From the NCBI RefSeq assembly GCF_022809115.1, contig NZ_JALGBH010000001.1, positions 496,001 to 560,000 on the forward strand: DNA of 64,000 nucleotides, written 5' to 3'. Made by a program: the position numbers and the translations under genes. Under the pieces are notes generated by a model. The model did not search any database. It was given only the letters and a program-made list of their open reading frames with translations, and was not told the origin of the DNA. Of this stretch, positions 1-8,812 are shown piece after piece. Position 1 is the first letter of the stretch, and every line of letters starts with the position of its first letter. This DNA is from Pedobacter montanisoli (GTDB lineage Bacteria > Bacteroidota > Bacteroidia > Sphingobacteriales > Sphingobacteriaceae).

Positions 1-433
1 AAAACGAAAAGGTTTTTCCAATGTTCCCGCCTATCTGAAAACCTCGTGTGTTTAGCCATGTTGTTCTGTTGGTTTGAAAATCTCTTCCTATTTGAAAATC
101 AGGTAGAAAGTCTGCATAAACACGATACTCTTCATTTTCAATCTGGATTAAATGCTCTTGAAACAGTTTACGATGTACCCAACTTCGTTTATTCAATGTA
201 TCTGTTCCATATTTCATTAAAGAGTCGTACTGCTTTTCTAAAAGCGAATCATCCGAATAAAATCCTCTTATGGAAGAGTGAAATTTACTCTTTGTATCAT
301 ATACAGACCTGTTTAATTTCTGATAAAATTGATAGTCTAAAGGAATATTCTGATTGGGAGTTGAAATTTGAGCCTGAACATTAAAAATAAAAACAGACAG
401 AGCAAAAACCAACAGTAGTTTTTTTTTAATCAT
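1..433 (-). CDS. RemB/Wzi-like outer-membrane protein, N-terminal part, cut by the left edge
   Basis: The frame starts at ATG 433-431 and is still open at base 1, giving 144 visible residues. It begins with a typical signal peptide (MIKKK, then a hydrophobic run ending VQAQ), so the product is exported. The mature start reads PLDYQFYQKLNRSVYD and SKFHSSIRG, which resembles the N-terminus of Bacteroidota RemB and capsule-assembly Wzi-like beta-barrel proteins found at the ends of polysaccharide loci. The start overlaps the stop of the upstream dehydratase gene by 8 bases, so it is the distal gene of the leftward polysaccharide operon. The family assignment rests on a short stretch and on context. 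A rightward open frame on the opposite strand (46-384) is a shadow. Confidence 0.6.
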   Translation of the reverse strand, partial: MIKKKLLLVFALSVFIFNVQAQISTPNQNIPLDYQFYQKLNRSVYDTKSKFHSSIRGFYSDDSLLEKQYDSLMKYGTDTLNKRSWVHRKLFQEHLIQIENEEYRVYADFLPDFQIGRDFQTNRTTWLNTRGFQIGGNIGKTFSF

Positions 434-2360
434 TTTTAGGGGCATCTAGTTCTTCGAAAATGGAGTTTTTACTTTTATATTCTATCACAATTCCTTTCAT
501 TGCAATAACCACTTGTCTGTCATCATTTTTCTTAGCAAATTCCAGCAGATTATAGATCTGGTCTTCTACTTCATTAAAGTGATATTCTCTAACTTTGCCT
601 ATCATAATTTGCTGGTGATGTGTAGGCATGGTATTTTCATTATCGTTTAGCAATTCTTCAAATAGTTTTTCTCCCGGCCTTAAACCTGAATATTGAATTT
701 TTATATCTTGATTTGGGACCAAGCCTGCCAGTCTTATCATCTTCTTAGCCAGTTCTACTATTTTTACAGATTTACCCATGTCAAACACATAAATCTCACC
801 ACCTTTACCCATACAACCTGCTTCCAGAACCAGTCTGCAGGCTTCGGGTATGGTCATAAAAAAACGTGTTATTTCAGGATGGGTTACTGTAACCGGACCG
901 CCTTTTTCAATCTGTTGTTTAAATCTTGGGATCACAGATCCATTAGAGCCCAAAACATTCCCAAAACGCGTAGTAATGAATTTAGTTATAGGTTTTACAT
1001 CTAAATCATTGATATAACTTAAGCCATTTCTATAAATAGCATCACGGTTTGATAAAGAATTATTTAAAGATTGAACATAGATCTCGGCTATACGTTTTGA
1101 CGCACCCATTACATTAGTAGGGTTCACCGCTTTATCTGTAGAAATCATTACGAATTTCTGCACCCCATGTTTAACCGAAAGATCTGCTATTGTTTTGGTA
1201 CCTAAAACGTTTACTTTAATTGCTTCAGAAGGATTGTCTTCCATTAAAGGCACATGCTTATATGCTGCAGCATGATAAACGTAATGAGGCTTGTAAGTCT
1301 CAAAGAGATGCTCCATCCGCTGCTGATCTCTTACATCTCCAACAAAAGCGTGAAAATTGGTGTGTTTATGTTCTTCTTCCAGCTCTAAGTAAATATGATG
1401 TAGGGCAGTTTCAGACTGATCGCATAAAATAATGAGGCTTAAATCAAATTTAATAAGTTGCCTTACGATTTCGCTTCCGATAGAACCTGCAGCTCCTGTA
1501 ATTAGGACGCGTTTAGATTTTAACTGATTCTGAATACCTGCTGTATCCATCTCTATTTGCTTACGGTTAAGCAAATCTTCAATATTGATATTCTGTATCT
1601 GTGTCTGATGTAATTTCCCGCCAATCCATACGTCTGCAGGAGGTATATTTAGCGCTACCACATCATTTTCTAAACATACATCAACAATTTGGTTTTTTCT
1701 TTCGTTAGGAATGGTATAAGATGCAAAAATAATTTCGTCCAACTCATGATCACGAATAAGATCCTCCAAATTAGCAGCATCAATAATTTTTATACCATCT
1801 ATTGTTTTCCCAATTTTTCTTTCATCATCATCAACAAAAGCAATAATGGTTTTATTTACGCGTCCGTCATGATCAAAAGTTCTCTTAGTTGCTAGACCAG
1901 CTTCTCCAGCACCATAAATAACAACTTTTCTTTTATCCAGATTAAGATTTTTAATGTAAAGGAAGAAATATTTTACCAGTACCCTATATGTTATTAAAAG
2001 CAAGAAAGCAGCAAGAGTATTAACAACAATTATAGCATTGGAAATTAAGGGCGTCCCTCTGAATATTGTAACCGCAAAGTTCAGAAACAGAAACAATCCA
2101 TTACTAATAACCACAGCAAATAATACCCTGAAAGTATCTTGTGCACTGGTGTAACGAATTATACCTGAGTATGTCTTTACATTAAAGAATACCAGAAAAT
2201 TTATGCATGTTAAAATTAAAGCATTTACATTAAATTCCTGAACATTAACTTCATTTAATGCAAAATTGAGTTTAATAGCATATGCTATAATTAAAGATAC
2301 CAGACAAATAAATATATCCAGCAAAAAAATAATCCATCTGGGCACTATGTTTATTTTCAT
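426..2360 (-). CDS. Membrane-anchored UDP-GlcNAc 4,6-dehydratase (WbpM/CapD/FlaA1 family)
   Basis: About four hydrophobic helices fill residues 9-135. They are followed by a first Rossmann region (VVIYGAGEAG near 146) and a second, catalytic SDR domain with TGAAGSIGSE near residue 288. The usual catalytic Tyr is replaced by Met: STDK near 407, then MGASK near 418-422. This Ser-Met-Lys arrangement is the hallmark of large WbpM-type dehydratases, which turn UDP-GlcNAc into UDP-4-keto-6-deoxy-GlcNAc at the inner membrane. I chose ATG at 2360 over an in-frame TTG six bases upstream. It lies next to WbpL- and WbpV-like genes, the trio that makes and transfers QuiNAc or FucNAc in Pseudomonas O-antigen loci. 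Length (644 aa) is normal for the family. Confidence 0.9.
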   Translation of the reverse strand: MKINIVPRWIIFLLDIFICLVSLIIAYAIKLNFALNEVNVQEFNVNALILTCINFLVFFNVKTYSGIIRYTSAQDTFRVLFAVVISNGLFLFLNFAVTIFRGTPLISNAIIVVNTLAAFLLLITYRVLVKYFFLYIKNLNLDKRKVVIYGAGEAGLATKRTFDHDGRVNKTIIAFVDDDERKIGKTIDGIKIIDAANLEDLIRDHELDEIIFASYTIPNERKNQIVDVCLENDVVALNIPPADVWIGGKLHQTQIQNINIEDLLNRKQIEMDTAGIQNQLKSKRVLITGAAGSIGSEIVRQLIKFDLSLIILCDQSETALHHIYLELEEEHKHTNFHAFVGDVRDQQRMEHLFETYKPHYVYHAAAYKHVPLMEDNPSEAIKVNVLGTKTIADLSVKHGVQKFVMISTDKAVNPTNVMGASKRIAEIYVQSLNNSLSNRDAIYRNGLSYINDLDVKPITKFITTRFGNVLGSNGSVIPRFKQQIEKGGPVTVTHPEITRFFMTIPEACRLVLEAGCMGKGGEIYVFDMGKSVKIVELAKKMIRLAGLVPNQDIKIQYSGLRPGEKLFEELLNDNENTMPTHHQQIMIGKVREYHFNEVEDQIYNLLEFAKKNDDRQVVIAMKGIVIEYKSKNSIFEELDAPKND

Positions 2361-2411
2361 AAACAATCCAAATACGTTTAAAAATATGTCTATAAAAGTA
2401 ACATTAATATG

Positions 2412-3428
2412 TCATTTAACAAAAAAATCATCATGTTGTTTAACGAGATTGAATTTAATACGTTGCTTTTTCTTCTCTTCTAAATAGAATCTTACCATCA
2501 AATAAACACATATTACAACCAATACCAATATAAAGATATAGACATGAGACTTGGCAAGAAGAGAGAGGAGTACAATGTTAATTATCAACTGACTAACAAC
2601 ATATATAGATGACACATATAAGTGAGGAAGTGTTAAATATCGGACCAAATATTGATAAAGATGACTATGATGAGCTTCGAATATATTCTCTCCTTTTATT
2701 TTTCTAAAGAAAACCGTAAATAAAGTATCTATACCATAAATTAAGAGTAAAAATAGATAGGAAACATTTCCGGTTTTTAGAATAAGCTGCCCCATAAAAA
2801 AAAGGGTTATAAAAGCAATCCCTATACTTCCCACATCTCCTGCAAAGCATTTTGCTTTTCCTCTGAAATTAAAAAAGTTAAAAACAATCAAAGACAATCC
2901 TGTTACGACCAGCAATTGAGCAGAGGTAAATTGTACAATATTAGAATTAATATAGTAAAATGACAGAATTGCCAATAAACTATAGCCACCTGTCATACCA
3001 TTAATTCCATCCATAAAGTTGTACGCATTTATGGTAGCAATAATGAAAACACCAATAAAGCACAAGTATGCTATAGGTAAATCAAGCAGCTTAAATTGAC
3101 AAAGCAGTAAAACCGCTGCTACTGCATGAAATATCAACCGGGTTCTAAAATTTACATTTATGACATCATCCAGAAAACTTATTATCGTTAGTAAGAACAA
3201 GCCAGCTAAAAAATAATAATTATGAAAAGAAAAAAGAAAAACACTTATTAAAATGCTAATAATAAATATAATTCCGCCACCTCTTATAGTTTGCTGATAG
3301 CCTGTTAGGCTACGATTTTCAAATTTCCTGTAATTTACAAACTTATATTTTTCAGCAAGTTTTATGTATATCCATTCTATTAAGAATAGAGATATCAATA
3401 AAATGGTATACTCTAAAATGTTATCCAT
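2412..3428 (-). CDS. Polytopic GlcNAc/QuiNAc-1-phosphate transferase (WbpL/WecA/MraY family)
   Basis: This multi-spanning membrane protein (338 aa, roughly 10-11 helices) carries the family motifs in order: RGGG at 49-52, the Asp pair DD at 87-88, NAYNFMDGING at 134-144, GDVGS at 197-201, and a His-rich cytoplasmic loop HHSH at 253-256. The family moves a HexNAc-1-phosphate from a UDP-sugar to undecaprenyl phosphate, the first step of lipid-linked glycan assembly. Its position between a WbpV-like reductase and a WbpM-like dehydratase suggests UDP-QuiNAc or UDP-FucNAc as donor. That specificity is inferred from gene order. A second, unrelated initiating enzyme lies at 8192. Confidence 0.9.
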   Translation of the reverse strand: MDNILEYTILLISLFLIEWIYIKLAEKYKFVNYRKFENRSLTGYQQTIRGGGIIFIISILISVFLFSFHNYYFLAGLFLLTIISFLDDVINVNFRTRLIFHAVAAVLLLCQFKLLDLPIAYLCFIGVFIIATINAYNFMDGINGMTGGYSLLAILSFYYINSNIVQFTSAQLLVVTGLSLIVFNFFNFRGKAKCFAGDVGSIGIAFITLFFMGQLILKTGNVSYLFLLLIYGIDTLFTVFFRKIKGENIFEAHHSHLYQYLVRYLTLPHLYVSSIYVVSQLIINIVLLSLLAKSHVYIFILVLVVICVYLMVRFYLEEKKKQRIKFNLVKQHDDFFVK

Positions 3429-3434
3429 ATATCG

Positions 3435-4349
3435 TTATTGTGAACGATAGTTTCTTAGTTCTATTTGAAAGTTATCTACTACTTTTTGAGGATTCCATCC
3501 TAATAGTTTTCTTGCTTTTGTATCGTTAAATGTAAGATCAGAGGTTATTTTGGTTATTTTTTTTGAGTTAACGGGAAAACTTACCGCCATATCTCCAAAA
3601 ATAGCTAAAAGTTTTGCTATCCAATAGGGCATATTAAGATTTTCTTTTCTTCCAAACTGTTTTGCAATATGTTGTGATAGTTCCTTAAAAGTTGGATGAT
3701 ATCCATCGGTAAGGTTATATACACCTCCAATTGTTGCCACTTTAGGAATAATCCTGGCTACATCTTCTGCAATTACCATACTTTTTTTTGCTTTACCTCC
3801 TGAGATATTAAAATAATATCCTCTTTTTATTCCGTTTATCATTACTCCCAGATTACCCGGCGGATTTGTTCCCACCAGCAAAGGCAGCCTTAAGATACTG
3901 CATATTACATTGTGTTTTTTACACCACTCTTCTACAACTTGTTCTGCTTGTATTTTACTTAGCCCATAAGGATCATTAGCCTTTAGCGGATAGTTTTCAT
4001 CTATATCTGTTCCATGTTCAAGACCATATGCCGCTACCGAACTGATAAACACAAATGATTGGGGTAAAGTAGGGGCTTGTTCCAGGCCTTTTAAAAGGTT
4101 TTTAGTGCCCTTTACATTTACATTAAAAAATGCTTCATTTTCTGCTTCTGTACGAGGTGTTATATGGGCTTTGGCTGCAGCATGAACAACAATATCAAAA
4201 TCTATAAAATTATTTGGTATCCCCAGAGATAGGTCAAGGTTATAATCTGTGTGTTCTCTGCCCAGCCCATATACTGAATGACTTTCTTCTAAAATGTGTG
4301 ATAAGATCTGACCGAAATAGCCTTTTATTCCCGTAATAAGTATTTTCAT
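3435..4349 (-). CDS. NAD-dependent epimerase/dehydratase, WbpV-like 4-keto-sugar reductase
   Basis: This is a 304-residue extended SDR protein. The nucleotide-binding site is at the N-terminus (ITGIKGYFGQ), the Ser motif is SSVAAYG and the catalytic pair is YGLSK. In loci with WbpM- and WbpL-type genes, such proteins (WbpV, WbpK) reduce UDP-4-keto-6-deoxy-GlcNAc to UDP-QuiNAc or UDP-FucNAc. It overlaps the upstream GT2 gene by 4 bases and sits 6 bases before the WecA-like gene, so the three are very likely co-transcribed. Whether it makes the gluco or galacto product cannot be read from the sequence. Confidence 0.8.
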   Translation of the reverse strand: MKILITGIKGYFGQILSHILEESHSVYGLGREHTDYNLDLSLGIPNNFIDFDIVVHAAAKAHITPRTEAENEAFFNVNVKGTKNLLKGLEQAPTLPQSFVFISSVAAYGLEHGTDIDENYPLKANDPYGLSKIQAEQVVEEWCKKHNVICSILRLPLLVGTNPPGNLGVMINGIKRGYYFNISGGKAKKSMVIAEDVARIIPKVATIGGVYNLTDGYHPTFKELSQHIAKQFGRKENLNMPYWIAKLLAIFGDMAVSFPVNSKKITKITSDLTFNDTKARKLLGWNPQKVVDNFQIELRNYRSQ

Positions 4350-5098
4350 CTCATATATCTAAGGGTTGTATTAACCACCCACGTTATAAAATATACAATT
4401 CCACGTATATAACTAAAGCCCATCTTACGGGTAAACATTCCATATACTTCTTTAGCCGACTTAAATTTATTAATAGACAAAGAACCACTTGTAAGCCTAT
4501 AATGCATAAGATTATAAGGGACCTTATACCCTGTTCCTATTCGTTTTAGTAAATCGAGCCAGAGCATAAAATCATCATAATAGACATCTTTCATATAAAA
4601 AACACCCGTTTTGCTTCTCCATATCATTACAGTTGAAGTTGCAATATAGTTATTCGTTAAAATTCTTTTATAGGTAGCTGTTTGAGGAAGTTTCTCTCTT
4701 CTTAAAGGCTTTTTAGAATCTTTAACAAACCTATCAAAATCTGTATAAGAAAAATAACTGTTGTTTTGCTTCATAAATTCAACCTGAAGCTTCAGCTTCT
4801 CAGGCTCCCACAAATCATCTACATCTAAAAATGCTATAAAATTGCCCTTGGCAATGCCCAAAGCATTATTTCTAGTCTGAAAAGCCTTTGAATTAATCTT
4901 ATTTTTATGAACCTTTATTCTTTCGTCTTTAGCTGCAATATCCTTCAGTATATTATATGAGTTATCAGTTGAACAATCATCCACTAATATCCACTCCCAA
5001 TTAAGGTAAGTTTGGGCCAATACAGTTTCCAGAGTCTGTAATAAATACCTCTCTGCATTGTAAACGGGCGTAATAATAGAAATCAGGTATATATCCAT
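4346..5098 (-). CDS. GT2 family glycosyltransferase
   Basis: The GT-A fold signature is clear: SIITPVYNAE at the N-terminus, LVDDCSTDN around 38-46 for nucleotide binding, and the DxD-type motif LDVDD at 91-95. The 250-residue length fits a single catalytic domain with no membrane helix. It is predicted to add one sugar to the lipid-linked repeat unit on the cytoplasmic face. Donor and acceptor cannot be assigned. It is the first gene of the leftward subunit that continues into the WbpV/WbpL/WbpM-like genes. Confidence 0.88.
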   Translation of the reverse strand: MDIYLISIITPVYNAERYLLQTLETVLAQTYLNWEWILVDDCSTDNSYNILKDIAAKDERIKVHKNKINSKAFQTRNNALGIAKGNFIAFLDVDDLWEPEKLKLQVEFMKQNNSYFSYTDFDRFVKDSKKPLRREKLPQTATYKRILTNNYIATSTVMIWRSKTGVFYMKDVYYDDFMLWLDLLKRIGTGYKVPYNLMHYRLTSGSLSINKFKSAKEVYGMFTRKMGFSYIRGIVYFITWVVNTTLRYMR

Positions 5099-5264
5099 TA
5101 TTTAATTGAGAAAATGACTGAGCAGCGTTTATTTATCGTCATTTCTAAATATCATTTAAAGGTTATTCTGAAACCGCTCGTTTTTCATAATAGAGGAAGA
5201 TTTGCATTGTAAATAGCTGTATCGTCATTTTTCTATTGCAATACTATTACTTCTGCATAAAAGA

Positions 5265-5272
5265 CAAATATA
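5265..5272 (-). promoter_or_regulatory. Candidate -7 promoter element for the leftward GT2 subunit
   Basis: Read on the minus strand this is TATATTTG, an exact match to the Bacteroidota -7 consensus TAnnTTTG. It lies in the 291-base gap between the GT2 start (5098) and the rightward reductase start (5390). No good TTG -33 partner is seen at the expected spacing, so the call is tentative. Apart from this and the rightward element at 5366 I see nothing else in the gap. Confidence 0.35.
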
Positions 5273-5365
5273 ATTAATATGTGATAATATCATCACAGCC
5301 AGCATACTAACAAATATTTAAAATATTGACACAAAACATCCCTTAAATCCTATCTATAAAAAGTT

Positions 5366-5373
5366 TACATTTG
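5366..5373 (+). promoter_or_regulatory. Candidate -7 promoter element of the aldo/keto reductase gene
   Basis: TACATTTG matches TAnnTTTG exactly and ends 16 bases before the GTG start at 5390. A weak TTA at the -33 spacing (5343-5345, 20 bases upstream) could complete it. Confidence 0.5.
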
Positions 5374-5389
5374 AATACATTTAAAGATT

Positions 5390-6337
5390 GTGAAAAAGTT
5401 ATTAGGTAATACGGATTTAGAAGTTAGTCAAATCGCATTTGGAGGCAATGTTTTTGGCTGGACAATAGGAGAAAAAGAATCATTTGAACTCCTTAATATA
5501 TATGTAGGAAAGGGTCATAATTTTATAGACACAGCCGATGTTTATTCTACATGGAAACCAGGCAATAAAGGAGGAGAATCTGAAACAATAATTGGAAATT
5601 GGCTTAAAAAACATAAAAACAGAGATTCTATTATTATTGCTACTAAAGTTGGTGGTATAATGAGTAATGACAGGAAAGGTTTAAGCTCGAAATATATCAT
5701 TGAAGCTGTTGAAGATTCTTTACAAAGGTTAAGCACAGACTATATTGATTTATATCAATCTCATTATGATGATATAAACACCCCTATTGAAGAAACGTTG
5801 AATGCATATGAACATCTGATCAAAGCAGGAAAGGTGCGCTGGGTAGGAGCCTCTAATTTTTCTAAAGAGCGATTAATATTATCCCTTAAAACTTCTGTTG
5901 AAAATAATCTACCAACCTACCAATCTTTACAGCCTGAATATAACTTGTATGACAGAGAGAATTATGAACGTGATTTTGAGCAAACATGTTTGAAATACAA
6001 TTTAGGAGTAATTACATATTTTTCTCTCGCAGCTGGCTTTTTAACGGGTAAATACTATAAAGGTGTTGATCCTGAAAAGAGCGAAAGAGGAAATCGCATG
6101 AAAAAATACTTAAATGAGCGGGGGGCCAGAATTATAAATGGATTAACTTCTATTGCGCAGGAATATCAGGTTACAGAAGCAACAATAGCAATTGCCTGGT
6201 TAGTTTCAAAAAAGAGCATAACATCTGCCATTACAAGTGCAACTAATCCGGCTCAGCTTAATGAATTATTGAAAGCTACCGAACTTAGCCTGTCAGCAGA
6301 AAATATAGCTTATTTAGATGAAGTTAGCAGGTACTAG
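5390..6337 (+). CDS. Aldo/keto reductase
   Basis: This 315-residue (alpha/beta)8 barrel protein of the AKR superfamily shows the full catalytic tetrad: Asp47 and Tyr52 (FIDTADVY), Lys86 (ATKVGG) and His125 (SHYDD). AKRs reduce carbonyls with NADPH. The substrate here is unknown. The start is GTG with the KKLLGNTDLEVS beginning usual for the family. It is read rightward, against the polysaccharide operon, with its own promoter-like element and a hairpin over its stop codon, so it is an independent transcription unit. A role in sugar metabolism is possible only by location. Confidence 0.9.
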   Translation: MKKLLGNTDLEVSQIAFGGNVFGWTIGEKESFELLNIYVGKGHNFIDTADVYSTWKPGNKGGESETIIGNWLKKHKNRDSIIIATKVGGIMSNDRKGLSSKYIIEAVEDSLQRLSTDYIDLYQSHYDDINTPIEETLNAYEHLIKAGKVRWVGASNFSKERLILSLKTSVENNLPTYQSLQPEYNLYDRENYERDFEQTCLKYNLGVITYFSLAAGFLTGKYYKGVDPEKSERGNRMKKYLNERGARIINGLTSIAQEYQVTEATIAIAWLVSKKSITSAITSATNPAQLNELLKATELSLSAENIAYLDEVSRY

Positions 6338-6352
6338 AAGCCCTGCTAACTT
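6321..6352. terminator. Hairpin terminator between convergent genes
   Basis: An 11-base perfect inverted repeat (AAGTTAGCAGG at 6321-6331 with its complement at 6342-6352) encloses a 10-base loop and overlaps the stop of the aldo/keto reductase gene. A T-rich run follows on the plus strand. The leftward asparagine-synthase gene ends at 6362, so it could serve both directions. Confidence 0.65.
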
Positions 6353-6361
6353 ATAACTTCT

Positions 6362-8125
6362 TTATTTTTCGTCTATAAATTGCCTGAACCAGATTTCAAG
6401 GTTTACTATTGCCCGCAATTCACGTGTATAGTTCTTTGTCCCTTCAATATGATCATTGATCATTTTAACAATGAGATCTTGCTTAAAGATATTTCTTGAT
6501 TTAAAGCTTTCACTGGATAAAGTATTTATTAAAAAGGAGCTTAGCTTATTTTTGAACCATTCACCAACCGGAACAGTAAACATCTGTTTCTTTCTATAGA
6601 CATGCTCTTCAGAGAAATGACGTAAAGCAAGTTTCTTAAGAATGTATTTTGTATCCTTATTCTGAAGTTTTTTATTACCTGGAACTTTCATCATCATTTC
6701 AAAGAACCTGTAATCTAAAAACGGACTTCTTGTTTCCAGTGAATTAGCCATAGCCATTTTGTCTGGCTTTACCAGATTGTTACCCGGAAGTAATTGCACA
6801 GTATCAAAATAAAGCGCCTGGTTTATTTTATCCTTATTAGAAGACCTGGAAATTACATCAATAAAAAGCTGAAAAGCTCCTTCATCATCAATAGTTTCTT
6901 TAAAAGCATCTGTGTAAAGCTCATTGATGTAGCCCCCTTCTTTAAATAAGGAGATAGAATCGAAAAAGTCTTTTGATGCACAATCATGTTCCTCTAAGGA
7001 TAAATATTTAAGGTAACCTGCAAATAATTCATCTCCCCCATCGCCAGTTAGCACCAATTTATGATCCTGAGCGGCAAAACCAGCAACTATATAGGTTGGG
7101 ATAAAAGAAATATCTCCATGTGGCTGATCATTATACCAGGTTGTTTTAGCCCATAAGTCTACTATATCTGCTTCCAGCGTTTTTTCATTATAATTTAAGC
7201 TGTATTTATCTGCGATATACTTAGCATATGTCGACTCATCAAATTCTTTTTCTTTAAAGCCTATGGTATAAGTATTAAACGGCTGCCCAGTAATTTGACT
7301 CATGTATGCACATATCAAACTCGAATCTAATCCCCCACTAAGAAATGCTCCAACTGGTACATCACTTCTTAATCTAATTTTAGTGGCATCTAATAACAGT
7401 TGATCTATTTCTTCTAAATATTCAGCATCTGATTTAGCCTCGTCTTCAGCAATGTTCTCTATTTCCCAGTACTTAACTTTTTCTATTTTGTAGCTACTTA
7501 AGTCTATACTGTAAAAATGTCCGGGCAAAACATGATTTACATATTTAAAGATTGTTCCCGGTATTGGCACATAATTATAAATCAAATAATTATGAATAGA
7601 TTGATTACTTATAGTTCCGTCAAAATCTTTGTACCGCAAAAAAGTTTTTATCTCTGATGAGAATAAAATATTGTCATTTTTCTGATAGATGTATAAAGGC
7701 TTAACACCTAACCTGTCCCGATAAAGCAATACTTTATTTTGCAGTTTATCTATGATCGCTATTGCGAACATGCCATTTAACTTTTTAACAAACTCACTTC
7801 CAAAAGCCTGATATGCGATGAGGAGAACTTCAGTGTCTGAGTTAGTTTTAAACTGAAATCCCATAGCGCTTAGTTCTTCTTTAAGCTCTATATAATTATA
7901 GATTTCACCATTTTGAACCAAAGCAATATTCCCATCTTCAGAAATAAAAGGTTGATGGCCACTGGCAATATCAATAATGGAAAGTCTTGTATTGAGAATA
8001 AATGAATTGTTATACTCAAAAAAACCGAAATCGTCAGGTCCTCTATGATGAATTGACGCCGCAAAATCCTTAATTACAGAAGCATTATGTCCTTCTTTAC
8101 TAACTAAACCAGCTATTCCGCACAT
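6362..8125 (-). CDS. Asparagine-synthase-type glutamine amidotransferase, copy 1
   Basis: The start is placed at the Met of MCGIAG, because family members expose Cys2 as the N-terminal nucleophile. A seven-codon upstream extension is therefore rejected. The class II glutaminase domain (about 1-200; HHRGPDD at 27-32, NGEIYN at 72-77) is followed by the ATP-pyrophosphatase domain with SGGLDSS at 263-269. The 587-residue length is normal for AsnB. The family makes asparagine, but polysaccharide-locus members (for example Pseudomonas WbpS) amidate the carboxyl of a uronic acid. The second copy at 11937 and the uronic acid genes nearby favour sugar amidation, which is an inference. It starts from a promoter region shared with the sugar transferase at 8192. 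Confidence 0.88.
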   Translation of the reverse strand: MCGIAGLVSKEGHNASVIKDFAASIHHRGPDDFGFFEYNNSFILNTRLSIIDIASGHQPFISEDGNIALVQNGEIYNYIELKEELSAMGFQFKTNSDTEVLLIAYQAFGSEFVKKLNGMFAIAIIDKLQNKVLLYRDRLGVKPLYIYQKNDNILFSSEIKTFLRYKDFDGTISNQSIHNYLIYNYVPIPGTIFKYVNHVLPGHFYSIDLSSYKIEKVKYWEIENIAEDEAKSDAEYLEEIDQLLLDATKIRLRSDVPVGAFLSGGLDSSLICAYMSQITGQPFNTYTIGFKEKEFDESTYAKYIADKYSLNYNEKTLEADIVDLWAKTTWYNDQPHGDISFIPTYIVAGFAAQDHKLVLTGDGGDELFAGYLKYLSLEEHDCASKDFFDSISLFKEGGYINELYTDAFKETIDDEGAFQLFIDVISRSSNKDKINQALYFDTVQLLPGNNLVKPDKMAMANSLETRSPFLDYRFFEMMMKVPGNKKLQNKDTKYILKKLALRHFSEEHVYRKKQMFTVPVGEWFKNKLSSFLINTLSSESFKSRNIFKQDLIVKMINDHIEGTKNYTRELRAIVNLEIWFRQFIDEK

Positions 8126-8135
8126 ATTATTTTTA

Positions 8136-8151
8136 TATATTTGCAAATATA
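8136..8151. promoter_or_regulatory. 16-bp palindrome forming overlapping divergent -7 elements
   Basis: TATATTTGCAAATATA is a perfect palindrome. Each strand carries TATATTTG, an exact TAnnTTTG -7 element, pointing away from the other: left to the amidotransferase (start 8125) and right to the sugar transferase (start 8192). No convincing TTG lies at the -33 position on either side. Confidence 0.5.
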
Positions 8152-8191
8152 ATGGTTTAGTCGTCTTTGCGATATTGTTTCTTCTTCAATA

Positions 8192-8812
8192 ATGATTTTA
8201 TTTTTTGATAAGCTTTTATCTTTTATTGCGCTCGTAATACTTATGCCCATATTAATTATAGTGGCTGTACTTATTAAAATAGACTCTAAAGGCCCTGTTT
8301 TTTTCAGGCAGGTAAGGGTAGGGAAAAATCGGATTAATTTTAAGATTTATAAATTCAGATCAATGTTTACAGACACTAAACGCTTTGCTGGCGATATGAG
8401 CTCTGTTAACAAAGAGTTAAGTAAGGAAGAGCTGATGAAACTGAGGGGTTCTTTTGTTACCAAAAACAATGCAGATTCAAGAATTACAAAAGTTGGAAAA
8501 TTCATCAGGAAAACCAGTATTGATGAACTTCCACAGCTCTTAAATGTACTTTTAGGCGATATGAGTCTGGTAGGCCCCCGACCTGATACTCCTATTCAAG
8601 AAATAGATTATACCAGTGAACAATGGGTTAAAAGGAGTCTGGTAAAACCTGGAATAACCGGTTTAGCTCAGATAAGTGGCAGAAGTAACCTGAGTTTAGA
8701 AGAAACCATCAGATTAGACTTAGAATATGTTGATAAGTATAGCTTAAAGCTATATTTAAAGATCATTTTTAAAACATTTAGCCAAGTAATATTAGCTAAA
8801 GGAACCAATTAG
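8192..8812 (+). CDS. Monotopic initiating sugar transferase (PglC/WcaJ-type phosphoglycosyl transferase)
   Basis: This 206-residue protein matches the minimal bacterial sugar transferase family. It has one N-terminal re-entrant hydrophobic segment (about 8-28), then FRQVRVG, KFRSM at 54-58, the catalytic Asp-Glu dyad at 111-112 (SIDELPQ), VGPRP at 127-131 and the C-terminal PGITGLAQISGR. The family transfers a sugar phosphate from a UDP-sugar to undecaprenyl phosphate through a covalent Asp intermediate. Small PglC-like members often use UDP-diNAcBac-type sugars, but specificity is not readable. It is rightward in a leftward locus, and its 3' end overlaps the end of the aldolase gene by 21 bases. 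Confidence 0.92.
   Translation: MILFFDKLLSFIALVILMPILIIVAVLIKIDSKGPVFFRQVRVGKNRINFKIYKFRSMFTDTKRFAGDMSSVNKELSKEELMKLRGSFVTKNNADSRITKVGKFIRKTSIDELPQLLNVLLGDMSLVGPRPDTPIQEIDYTSEQWVKRSLVKPGITGLAQISGRSNLSLEETIRLDLEYVDKYSLKLYLKIIFKTFSQVILAKGTN

Noticed and set aside
46..384. Rightward 112-codon open frame at the left edge
   Set aside because: It lies opposite the signal-peptide-bearing leftward frame 433-1, which fits the operon and has recognisable protein character.
8126..8146. Seven-codon N-terminal extension of the asparagine-synthase-type gene
   Set aside because: It would bury the catalytic Cys2 that must become N-terminal. The promoter palindrome also overlaps it.
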